NCBI GenBank assembly: GCA_009192285.1
Contig: WBVU01000012.1
Coordinates: 620,001-684,000 of the forward strand
Direction: 5' to 3'
DNA from: Morchella semilibera
Lineage: Eukaryota; Ascomycota; Pezizomycetes; Pezizales; Morchellaceae
DNA length: 64,000 bases
Part shown: piece by piece, positions 1 to 10,333 of the stretch
Layout: every line of letters starts with the position of its first letter
How positions within the stretch are numbered: position 1 is the stretch's first letter
The notes under the pieces: model-generated
Databases searched by the model: none
What the model was told of the DNA's origin: nothing
The model's input: the letters and a program-made list of their open reading frames with translations, nothing else
Translations under genes and position numbers: made by a program

Positions 1-1230
1 CCCCTTTGGCGACAATGCCTCTATATGGTCGAGAATGGAATATATCTAGATAATGAATTAGCAACGACTCGCCAGCAACTATCGTGCGAGTGAGAGTTCA
101 TGATTATATTTGATTCAAACCTGTGCTCCAGGTGACACGTGCTAAATAAACATATGGTCTACATGACCTGTGAGATTTGCCAAAGTACGTAGAGGCAGAC
201 AGAAATCTACAATACCATGGAGCTGGTGGGAATTATTGAGACTTGCTATTTTATGGAAAGATGGGATTTAGGCTTATACTGGTAGATGGAACCATCTTAG
301 CTTATTGAATGGATGTTCGTAATAATATAGACCCTTACAATTCGAGAGATTGAGAGTGGTGGGGCTGAGGAGGGGTTCTCTTGTATGTTGAGAGCCTTTT
401 CGGAACGTTACATTAGACGGTAATTAACGGTGCCTTTACGATCTACGACCTCAAAGCGGGGGCTCCTAGAACAATCTCGGAACTTCCCACTGGTGCTGAT
501 CTTTACAAGGAAGTAAAAGCCAACGCTATCAGTGTGTGTTTCTGGGAACGATCTCAGAAGATATAGCACATGGTGGTAGATGGCACAGTGAGGTTGATGG
601 TTGGTTTGGTTGTGCAATTTTTTGTTCGCTTGGGGTTTGTTTCTGTTATAAATTCGCCATAGAATCTTGGAAGTTTCTGTTTGCTGGCGCGTTGAATGCA
701 AGTAGCATAGACACGTAAGTATAAGTATGTCGGTATTACATGAATACTATCATCACTAGCGACAGAGCTCCTAACATTCAGAGTGTACTTAAAATACAGA
801 TACATTATAGTAGATTTCAGAGGGGAAGCGTACATATATGTAGAGTTATACTAGCTGTAAATATTTAGGTGAATAAATCTTCCGAGTGATATTATATGAC
901 CACAGTTAAAACTTCATGATGAGGCGCTAGCTATAACCGAGCGATAAGATGATACGCGATAAGGAACATGCATGATAAAAGAGACCCTGGCACTTCATCT
1001 CTCACGAAACCCAACGAAAAGAAAGCCAGCAAGCAACACACAAATACGCCAACAGACGATTTATATTATTCACACTATTGCTCGCTCTAATGCTAACAGG
1101 CAAGAAGAAGAAAAAAAGACGTACAATTCGCTTTACACTATATCCCTTTGACCTTTCTAAAACATGCTAACGCTCAGAGACAAACAGAGACCGGTTCCGT
1201 GGGGCGGGGAGAGGGGGGGGGATGCGAGGG
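1..1230. other. Left-end spacer, no gene seen
   Basis: Open frames here are short, overlap on both strands and show no family resemblance or splice-supported continuity. The AT-rich right part (about 1010-1160) is probably the 3' flank of the small minus-strand gene that follows. I see no RNA gene or mobile element. Confidence 0.5.
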
Positions 1231-2068
1231 CTATTTCTCCTCCTCCACCTCTTTCTTGATGGCAATGGATTTGCGGGTGCCCATAAATTTACCTGCCAAT
1301 TTCCCCCCATAGTATCGTCGGGGCTTAAATTGCCCCCTCCCGCTGTTCGAACGGATGACCATAGGAGAAGAGGGAGACGGCAGCCCTTCATTGGGCTCTT
1401 CATGTTTAACTCGCTTTTTGGCGGGGCCTGGGTAAAACGACAAAGTCAGCAATTAGTTCCTTCTGTGCTTTATCTACTCGAATATGCCGAAATTCGTCGA
1501 AAGATCCGGCCGGATTATGGGGGCTCGGGAATTCTGGAGTTCTACACACCGTCAAACCTCCCGACGGGAGGGATCGCCACGTAAAAACCTTTATCAGGGA
1601 ATCCTGTAACCTTGGCTGCACTTCCAGGTGGGCAATTCTCCTTGACGGCTGTAGTAAGCCCCTTGGAGGCGCTACCGGTTGCCTTTACAGTTTCTCCCCG
1701 CGCCATAGTCTGGTCTTTGACAAGTCCGCTACGCCTCGAATTCTTGTACTTGATGAGGAGGTTGTTCCTTTCATCCTCCTGCTCCTCGAGGACTTTTTCG
1801 GAGTCATCGAGACGTTTTTGCGCAGCAGTAAGAAGCAGCTGGGTAGCCTTTAGCTCCTTGTTGTAGTCAAGGAAAGATTGCTGGTTTTTCTCGATCTCCA
1901 GGTTTAGAAGCGCAATTTCTACGGCCGTAAGTCAAAAGGTCAGATGTAGCTGGGGTTGGTCAACATACGCTTTAGCAAGTTATCCTCTGCGACGTGGGGA
2001 TTGCCGGGAGGGCAAGGGAGGGAACTATTACCCTCCGGGTTGCAGTTGGTGTTAATGAATGACCGCAT
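1231..2068 (-). CDS. Small coiled-coil protein of unknown function, 221 aa, three exons
   Basis: I do not recognise the family. Three minus-strand exons join in frame: 2068-1969, 1918-1550 and 1427-1231, with donors GTATGT and GTGTGT and acceptors GTAG and CCAG. The product begins MRSFINTNCNPEG, then a heptad-like helix (about residues 28-90, KQIALLNLEIEKNQQSF onward, rich in K, E, Q and L) predicts a coiled coil. The tail is basic, with PAKKRVKHEE resembling a nuclear signal, a GRGQFKPRRYYGGK patch, and the end KKEVEEEK. In-frame joining across two introns and helix-like composition argue for a real gene. The start is uncertain because a G/C homopolymer lies just upstream, so another 5' exon is possible. 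A nuclear or chromosome-associated scaffold role is only a guess from composition. Confidence 0.5.
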
Positions 2069-3027
2069 TTTGGAGGGGGGGGGGGGCAAAAAAAATCCGG
2101 GAAATATTTGCGTGATGTTGAGTTGGTGCCAGTCAGGAAGGGAGGGGACATGCACTTGTACAGCTGCGACGGCGACGGCGACGGCGTTCGAGGCTCACCA
2201 CGTTGAACCCCACCAAAAGATAACACAAGAGGTCAATTAAACCGTTGTTAGGAGTTACAAAACGGGCAAGCACCGGAAACTTTAGAGACTTAATCGACTA
2301 AATATCTATATGTACCATCACTGACTAGTTTGGTTAATGAAGTACTTGCGCAGATGTATCAAATGGAGCTTTCAGCAGAACAGATGCTCAATGTTTCGCA
2401 CACACCGGACAAACTACACTGCACAAACTACAGGTGCTATACCGGAGGGTAGACATGCTCTACTACTAGCTCTATAATGTCTGGAATGGACACGAGTTCT
2501 AGTGAATCCAAGTGGGTCCGGGTCAGATAAAAGGGCATCTAGATAGCCACTGCAAAAGACAGCCCCGCTTTAAAAGCGTATACTGAGTATGTTAAGGCAA
2601 ACTCATCCTGGGAAAAGTACCAGCTGCATAGCGGATAAATACAAAAAAAAACATAATGGAACCAATTATTCGGGTACATCACTAAGTACATTACGATATT
2701 CTTCATCATTCATAACCTTAAGCTTTATATAGTACATCACAAAAGTACCAATTGAAAAGAAAAGAGAACGTTTATAATAGAGAACCATAACAACACACGC
2801 CCTATTACTGCTACCGAACAACTCTGCCGAGATATCGTATATAACCTGAAAAAAAAAATAAAAAAGTCGAAAAAAGGTCAGAATGCTTGGCAAGAATGCA
2901 AATACTATACACTCAGCAAATCCCCAACACCTATGAGAGCCTCAGCAAAGAATCGAAGCAGACAGCAGAGCAAATAAAGCAAGTAAGTACAAAAATCAAA
3001 AAGGCACAGCCTCTAGCAACAGGAAAA
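2069..3027. other. Spacer between coiled-coil gene and MBP1
   Basis: It holds a poly-G run near 2075-2088, a short GGCGAC repeat near 2167-2182 and AT-rich DNA next to the MBP1 stop codon. No supported gene. Confidence 0.4.
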
Positions 3028-5716
3028 TCATATCATGAGACCATCTCTAATGTCTCCATCTCCACCTGCCTCCAAGTCCTTCAAAATCTCTGGTAATAAG
3101 TCTTCTACGTCTTCTGTGAGTAACGAGCAGCTCAGTGCTATCAACCGCCTATAATCGCTCATCTTTTCTCCTGCTCCACTCCTCGCATGGGCTTTTATAA
3201 TTGTCTCCCTCAACTCCCCTCTATCGAGTTGGGCTTGCGCCAGTTCACGTGCAGCTACCAATTTATCCATTAAGGAGTCTGAGTCGTCGACATTTGCGGT
3301 TGGCTCCTTTTCATCCTCGATCTGTTGCTCCTCTTGGCGAACCAGGCTTGAAAGTTCGTAATACTGACCGCGTTCGAATATTTTCTTGAGTTCTCCCGCT
3401 AGCGTATCTGCTTCGGTCTTGAGCAATTCAATTCGCTGTTCCATGGTAGCAACATCGCCAAAAGGGGCCAGCGTCTCTTCGGAAGTTGCTTTACAGGCTT
3501 GGATCTCGTGTGTCGAGCTGTCGAGTAACCGCTGTGCTTGACTGACATCTTCCTCTTTATCTTGCAACTCATTATCGAACGCTGTTGCAAGCCCTTCGAG
3601 CATCTCCGCCATCTGTGGTATGACTTTCTTGGTTGCTGATATTGCCGCCTCAGAGATATGAGGGCGGGGAACATGGCTAGCGCTGGCATAGTTCACTGCT
3701 GCAACAGTTGCAGCTGATTGCGTGGATGGATGCCTCTGATAGCGGGGATTGTGATGCTGATGGTGAATGTGGTTATCATGCGGTTGAAAAGGCGATGAAC
3801 TCGAGGCCAATGGATAATCACCGTTTCGTCTTTGACGCTCAACTGCTACAATGTACTGGTCGGCTGTCTGGCCCTCATTATTCGCGATGTTTGGATTAGC
3901 GTTGTGAGCGAGTAAGCTTCTAACACATTTTTTTGCACCATTTCGAGCTGCAATTGTGAGTGCTGTGTCGCCTGGGGTGTCTCTAAAATCCAATACTCTC
4001 GCGATCTCGGCCATTGAATGTTTCTCCCCAAGCTTTTGAAGCAAAACGTCGTAGTAATATCTGGCTGCTAGAAGTTTATTTCGCGAGGATGTTGTTGCCG
4101 CTATATGATGGAAAACTGTTGAATTGTAGTTATCTACATGAAATATTGTGTCTCGCAGGGTTTCGACTAGCCGAGGGAACGACTTTTGGTCGTAATTGTT
4201 GGTAAAGAGTACCGCACGTATAAGTGGTGTTTCTCCGCGTTTGTTGACCATGTAAATGTTCGCATTGGCCTTATATAATAATTCTATCACACGTAAATCT
4301 CCCATCGCTGCAGCCCAGTGAAACGCTGTGTGGCCTTCGTCGTCGATAATTTCGTTTACATCGAAGTCAGGGGGCGGGTTGATGAGAAAGTCTGGAAGAC
4401 CTTTCTCGTTTGCCATGAAGTAGTCAAGAAGTTCGTCGCTATATGCCATTCTTCTCTGCTGCGAAGAGTGTATTAATCCTGGTGAAGACATCATCTCATG
4501 GTCTATATGTTCCCGCTTTCGCTTTAGAGTTGTATTTAGTGAATGTTGAGACGGATCGTCCAATTCCAATTCGGAAAAATCGCCCTCTGATGCAGAAGAG
4601 GACTGTACAGAAGGAGAACTAGGATCATTGAGGGGGTCAATGTCACTTAAATCATCTTCTTCAATTTCGTCTTCTTCAGAACTGACATGAGATGGCGGCG
4701 CTGGTACTGGGACCGGAGGGGGAGGGGGCTCTGTTTTAACAAAGAAAATAAGGTTTAATTTCATATAAACATGTTGACGAAACCGGGGGAGCTGAAACTT
4801 ACTGACTGCACGTTTAGCAGGCGCCGCAGAACCTCGTGCCGGTGCTCGAGCAGGCCTTGGCTTTGTAGATGCCGCGGTAACATGCTTGGGGGCTAGAGGG
4901 GGAGATTCGGTAGAAGGTCGGAATTCGAAGATAGGTTTTAGTAATTCGCCGACGTTGTAAAGGGCTGCTATCTCTTTTGCTCGTTCTAAAGGAACCCAGG
5001 TCCCTACATTATAATACGTTATTCCATGATCAATCAAACGGATTCAAGATTTTAGATCCTCGCGATAGCTCTAAGATAGCCCTGACTCACCCCCCCCCCC
5101 TCCCCTTCCTCAAGAGTCACTTACCTTGATATTTCCCATAACCACCCTGTACCTTCTCATGAACTCCCCGTTGGACTTCCCGCTCCAAAATCCGTGTTCT
5201 CTGTGGTTTATCGAACTCCGCGACCTACAAGAAACAAAGATTAGGGGCTTTATTTCCAAATCGCAAACACCAGGGAGCTAGACCTTAAGCACTTGTGTAG
5301 CGTTCACCCATGAATCAGAACGTCTTCTCATGCAGGCAATACCCTTCGCAATACTTTGAGCGGCGCATTAGTAACTGACTGAATTTTTTTTTTTTTTTTT
5401 TTTTTTTGGGGGGGGGTGGCGATGCGCAATTAAATTAACCAGGGAACGTACTATTCATAACTATAATATCACTCAAGATGATTAGCAAAGATGACTCGAT
5501 AACTCAGATCTCAACAGGTAAATCAGAAAAGCCCCTATGTGTCCCCGTCGATATCAGCGACACAGTAGAGGTTTTATTGAGGAGGCTCGATTAATTACTC
5601 TGAGTATTGAGCGCTCCCTGCCAACTAAGAGTCACTAGAAGGAAGAGGAGAACTCACACCGGAGTACCACTGTATGTGGCCTTGAAGACAATCGGCGCTG
5701 GAGTATCGTCGTCCAT
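3028..5716 (-). CDS. MBP1: MBF transcription factor subunit Mbp1 (APSES plus ankyrin), 713 aa, six exons
   Basis: This is the DNA-binding subunit of the G1/S factor MBF (Mbp1/Res1/Res2 family), which binds ACGCGT boxes and activates replication genes. Exons on the minus strand: 5716-5658, 5460-5452 (9 nt), 5353-5284, 5224-5125, 5003-4803 and 4730-3028. Joined, they give an APSES/KilA-N domain in residues 10-105, with the family signatures [32 protein letters not shown] and [18 protein letters not shown]. An acidic, Ser-rich linker follows, then ankyrin repeats at about 275-440 ([25 protein letters not shown]), then a C-terminal coiled coil at about 490-640 of the kind that binds the Swi6-like partner. 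The 72-nt intron 4802-4731 is open in frame and could be retained to add 24 residues. An ACGCGT box lies 85 bp upstream of the ATG. Confidence 0.93.
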
Positions 5717-6293
5717 TCTTTGAGAAACGTCGGGCGGCAGGCGGGGATGATGAGGGGAAACGCGAGGGGTAAGGGGGAATTGAAGGCTGGAGTTGAGGAG
5801 ACGCGTTGGAATCCGCTTGCACGCAGTGCCAAGCCTCTAACCGACTTTACGTGTATATGGTGCTGACATTTGCGCTGTGATTATGTATATTCTATCTTTG
5901 ATAATTAGAATTAGAATTATTACAGTTTAGTTAAATGAAAGCTCTTATAGAAGTTATCAGATATCCGGTGGAAATATTAGGAACGTACTCTATAAATATA
6001 GCATTCCGTTCCGTGTAGTATGGTGATGATTAATTGACAAGAAGCTAGACAAACTAGGACAGGCGGCGGATAGGTACGGTACACCACTTAAACTAGCTGT
6101 TGCGAAGGATATACTTATGTATGTGATCACTACTTGTCAGTAGTCAAAGTGCCTAGGACTATTGTCCAGTATATATATATATACATGAACGTCTTATACA
6201 TATGTGACTGCTCTACTTTATTAGTACTGTAGCCAATTAACCAATCTTTATGCCCTCCACATGACGACTGTTGCATTGACTTGCAACAGTAGC
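5717..6293. other. MBP1 upstream region
   Basis: It carries the MCB box listed separately. The rest is AT-rich with a (TA)n tract near 6171-6182 and no supported gene. Confidence 0.4.
5801..5806. promoter_or_regulatory. MCB box ACGCGT upstream of MBP1
   Basis: The palindromic core of the MBF binding site lies 85 bp upstream of the MBP1 start codon. If functional it would give autoregulation. The motif match is direct and the function is inferred. Confidence 0.5.
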
Positions 6294-6442
6294 TACAGTA
6301 CTAAAATGAGGGGTGCGATCACTAAGATTAACCCAGTACTCTTCCTCCAATGCCGGTTTGATTCGGTATATATTCGTCGCTAAATTTCGTATTCCTATGT
6401 ACATGTTTTGATTTCGCCGGCCCCGTACTTTCATACTACATG
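6294..6442. mobile_element. Degenerate Tc1/mariner-type MITE, family A copy 1
   Basis: The left end TACAGTACTAAAATGAGGGG matches the terminal repeat of the copy at 7201. The core (CTTCCTCCAATGCCGG, then TTCGTCGCTAAATT) is shared with it. The right end (CCCGTACTTTCATACTA) is decayed. No coding capacity. Confidence 0.6.
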
Positions 6443-7200
6443 TATATTCGGTGGATGTGTAGGATTATTTGTCCATTAGCTATGCGTTCTTAAGATCTTC
6501 CAACAAGATCAGTTTGTATTTTGCCGCCTGAGCTAAGAGCATTCTAGGTATAAGAGTGAGATTATACAAGCTATTTATATTCTATTGAATTTGATTTTCG
6601 GGTTCTAGCATTCGTATTCACTCACATGGCCCTGTCGAGTGATATTACGTGATCCGATAGTCTTGTGATGCTGGTGCATGTGCATAGATCGAACGGTTTC
6701 TCGGTGAAGCTTGCCGATTGATAATTCTAAGAAACTACATCTCTTACATCGGATACTTGCGTTGCAACTAAAGTATGAGAGAGCGACTTGAACGTCGTCG
6801 CCAGCTTACACGACAACCACAGCAGAAATACAACAGGATACTATCTGTCTATATATGACTACTTGTGCTTTTATTATCTTAGCGTTAATACGGCTCAACC
6901 GTGATGATAAATTTAATATTCTGTTATCGTAGCTCGTTTGCTTGTTTGCGAGGCGGGATTTAATATCCGGGAAGTTTTGAGAACTCGCAATATGCAATAC
7001 ATGTATGCGTACGCAATCCACCTAAGCGCTCACTCGTATTTGAGAAACCACAGGAGGTTTCCGTGGTAAGAACGGGACCTAGCTGGTCAGCTGAGAAATA
7101 AAGAGGCGGGGGGAATCTAGATACTACACGTATGTCTAGGAAAGAGCAGAGCAGGGTAGATATAAGCTTTGCCTAACATCCTTATGGGCCTAGTAAATTA
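6443..7200. other. Spacer, nothing recognised
   Basis: AT-rich DNA between two MITE copies. The only open frame of any length (7021-6806, minus) shows no coding-like composition. Confidence 0.35.
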
Positions 7201-7370
7201 CAGTACGTACCAAAAAGAGGGGTGGGTTCACTACGGTATTCTCGTTAATGCTCTAGTAATGCGGTAAGAATACGGTATTGGTACAGTAATCTTCCTCTAA
7301 TATATAATGCCGGCCCAATCCGGTATTCGTCACTAAATTCTGTAGTGATTCCACCCCATTTTTCATACTG
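7201..7370. mobile_element. Tc1/mariner-type MITE, family A copy 2, intact ends
   Basis: A 170-bp non-coding element with terminal inverted repeats: left CAGTACGTACCAAAAAGAGG, right reading CAGTATGAAAAATGGGG on the other strand. It is flanked on both sides by TA (7199-7200 and 7371-7372), the target duplication of the Tc1/mariner superfamily. The internal CCGGTATTCGTCACTAAATT is shared with other copies. Confidence 0.8.
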
Positions 7371-10333
7371 TACTTACGCATGGCTGGTTATCAAGATATT
7401 TCCATATGTTCGTTCTATTTAGGTCATGATCAAGGGATAGGGATATATATATAAAGTTTGGACTCCGATAAATTAATTATTCCTAATGTATTGCTCCCAT
7501 TTAATCATTTAAATAGTTTCTCTAACAACCAGAATATCGAAAGAAAGTATTTCTAATAGATGCATATCATAGTACATAATATTCAATTCGAATTCGCTAC
7601 CTGAAAAAATAGGACCCTTGGGTTGATGGGTCAATATTGTTGTAGAGGTCTATGGTAGGCGCTGGTAAAACGGGACGAGCGAGACGAGATACGGACCGGA
7701 GCTGCTTGGTTGAGAGGAACTCTTTAACGTTGACATCGACTCGATCGCTTCTTCCCCTCCTCCCCTTGGTCCGTTTTCGTGTATGTCTGTTTGACTGGGA
7801 GGCTGGCTATAAGTCATGAATCACGTCGGATAAGTACATTAGCGGCTAGTAGATGTATTAGACATAACAACTATCCCCCACTATCCCTCACTCTTTACAG
7901 TAGGGATCGAAGGATCGACCGGACAAACCCGCGAAGCGTGCAAATAAAGGGGCGACTGCGCTTTTCCATTAGCTTGTGTTGGGAATAGATAAACGTCCTA
8001 AAAAGCGCCAATCAGACTGTGACATAGTGAATAACGGTTTTAGGGGTGTAGCCCTGGTGTGTGCTGTGAGTTGGGGTCGTTGAGCGGATGTAGACTAGCC
8101 GAGTGATTTTTCATGACCGAGGTCTTGCTCGATTTGGTTTGACAAGCGATGAACAGCCCACTGTTCCACCGTATGTAACCTGTGAAAGGGGAGAAAAAGT
8201 ACTTCTTATTCTTCCACGATCATGACCTCAAGACTCAGGGCTTCCCTGGGCGGAGTTCCCACCGGTAATTGTTATTAGCTGTACAGCTGTACCTTTATGT
8301 CAGATACCTCAAAGGACAAGGCCACCAATCTCTTTATTTAGCTCTTGCTTGCCTCCTTCTAATTGGTAACACACGGGCCGATATATAGAGCTGATAATAC
8401 GATGCGAGAAGCAATGCCCTTAGGGCCGGGCCTAGTCACTGTTATTTCCCGGTCATGGTCGTAAACTATGTAGCTGTGACTCAGGATCGTACGAGAAAGG
8501 TGGAAAGACATTGATCAAATACCACGTGTTTTCTGAGACCATTCTTTAGGGGGTGTTGTTGGGATTAAACGAGAGCTTGTGGCGGAAGCTGAAAATTCTA
8601 AGCTGGACATGAGTGTAGCCATTGGTTCCTTGAGTGGTCGTATATACGTATCCTGGAATATATTAGAATCTGATATCGAATTTGTTGACATGATGACTTG
8701 TCCAAGCCTTAGGACGATCTATTGTCGATTGGGTGTTCAGCTTCAGTGTTATATTAAGGCTCTGGTTTCAGGGACCTACATACATGATGTATCCGCATGT
8801 AAGCCACTGGTTTGTGATCTCACGCGGAGATGATTCGGTGTTGAAAGGATACATGTACATGTAGTGACAGACATAGATCCCTCGGGATTTGTGTGGCCGG
8901 GGGACAGACATCTTCGTAGGTAGTCCGCGGGTTCACCGCTGGTCTTTAAAAAAATTCATTTTTGTTTTATTTCACGTAAATACATTCTTTGTGGGAATTT
9001 CAGGTATCGCACATGTGATCATACATCTATGTGCATGTAGTTACAAGTAGCTTTCAGAGCTTTGACATTAATATGACCCCAGATAAGAAGAGTATTTGAA
9101 CGGGCCAAGCTTAGATTGGAGATGTGAGATGTTAGTATAAAATTATGACCGTTACATATTGCAATAGTAGTTACATAGTACTGTAGGCAAGCAGGTAAGT
9201 ATCACCCTTTGTACCATAAGCCACCGGGACCATGGCTAATGAGATCAAGGTAACCCCCACGAGATGTGCCGCAAAGTGATGCAACGACTCGATTTACCAC
9301 TCACAATTCCAACCACATGAAGCAACAATATATGGTATATAGAATTCATTGTGAATTCACTAAGGGTTCACCTAATAGTGTACTCTAATCCCAAGCCGTT
9401 ACATCACTTTTAGGGGTCCCTGGTACATACATGGACATATTAACCCGGTCCATCATCCCTGGAGATCACAAAACACGTACGAGGGTCAGTTCAGCAACGC
9501 GAGTTCTGGCTGGCCGTCTGACAGGATCCATTTCTTCTCACAATCGGGGGGATAGACGAGTAGATATGTAGAGAAGAAAGCTAAAGCCTAGAGGGTGCAC
9601 TGAGCTTCTGTATATACTCTAGGCGGGAACATCGGCCCTTTTTCTCTTTCTTTCTTTCCGGATGATCAGAGCCTCTGCAGATCTAGGGCTGGGGGGGAAA
9701 TTAAAAGTGGAAAGATAATTACCCCATAACATGAGATATTGAATCGTTGGAACCAGAAATTCAAGGAACAGGTGGGATAGTTTACAAGGCTGTTAGATAT
9801 TCTCGTCAGTCAGTTTATCCAATTAACATACGGTCTTACTCTTCTATGTTCGGAAGTGACAGGGCTTGGCTGCATTTTTAATCGGAGCACCTTCTTCCGC
9901 AATCTTCCATTCCTGGAAGATTTATTGCATGCTATTACTGTATTAGGCAGTGGCACCTCATGCGCCTTCAAACATCAGGCAATCATCAGCCCACTCGTCG
10001 GCCCATCTTTTTCTCCCCCATCCCGTTGCCAATTCGCTCTCACTTTGCCCCCCCCCTCACTCGATTCCCTTCCAAAACTTCCTGTGTTTTTGACCGTTCC
10101 TACCATTTCCTGCAAACCCAGTACTAGTCATCCCTTGGATTAGCGTCACCTATATTCAAATAAAACTACTGTCAACCAACATCAGTCCACCTCGACCTCA
10201 CCCCTCCCCACCACCCCCCCCCCCCCCCATCTGTGCCCTGCATCGCCAACACGAAATATACTACTCCTCCTCGTCTCCTCACTTTTCACCCTCTTCCTGC
10301 TGCTCAAAAGACACCACGACATCCTCCGAAGGG
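7371..10333. other. Long spacer and SREBP upstream region
   Basis: About 3 kb without a supported gene. Open frames at 7779-7988 and 8579-8833 look like chance. A TACATGTA-rich stretch lies near 8850-8865. The right part is pyrimidine-rich (poly-C at about 10216-10229) and is probably promoter plus 5' leader of the SREBP gene. Confidence 0.45.
9985..9994 (+). promoter_or_regulatory. SRE-like site upstream of SREBP
   Basis: ATCAGCCCAC differs by one base from the classical SRE-1 ATCACCCCAC and lies about 340 bp upstream of the SREBP start codon. Fungal SREBPs are known to activate their own genes, so self-binding is plausible. Function is inferred from the motif only. Confidence 0.45.

Noticed and set aside
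1428-1610. Donor GTTACA at 1610 for the coiled-coil gene's second intron
   Set aside because: Joining from there puts the last exon in the wrong frame; the GTGTGT donor at 1549 keeps it open to the natural stop.
8579-8833. 84-codon plus-strand frame
   Set aside because: No coding bias, no domain, and surrounded by AT-rich spacer.
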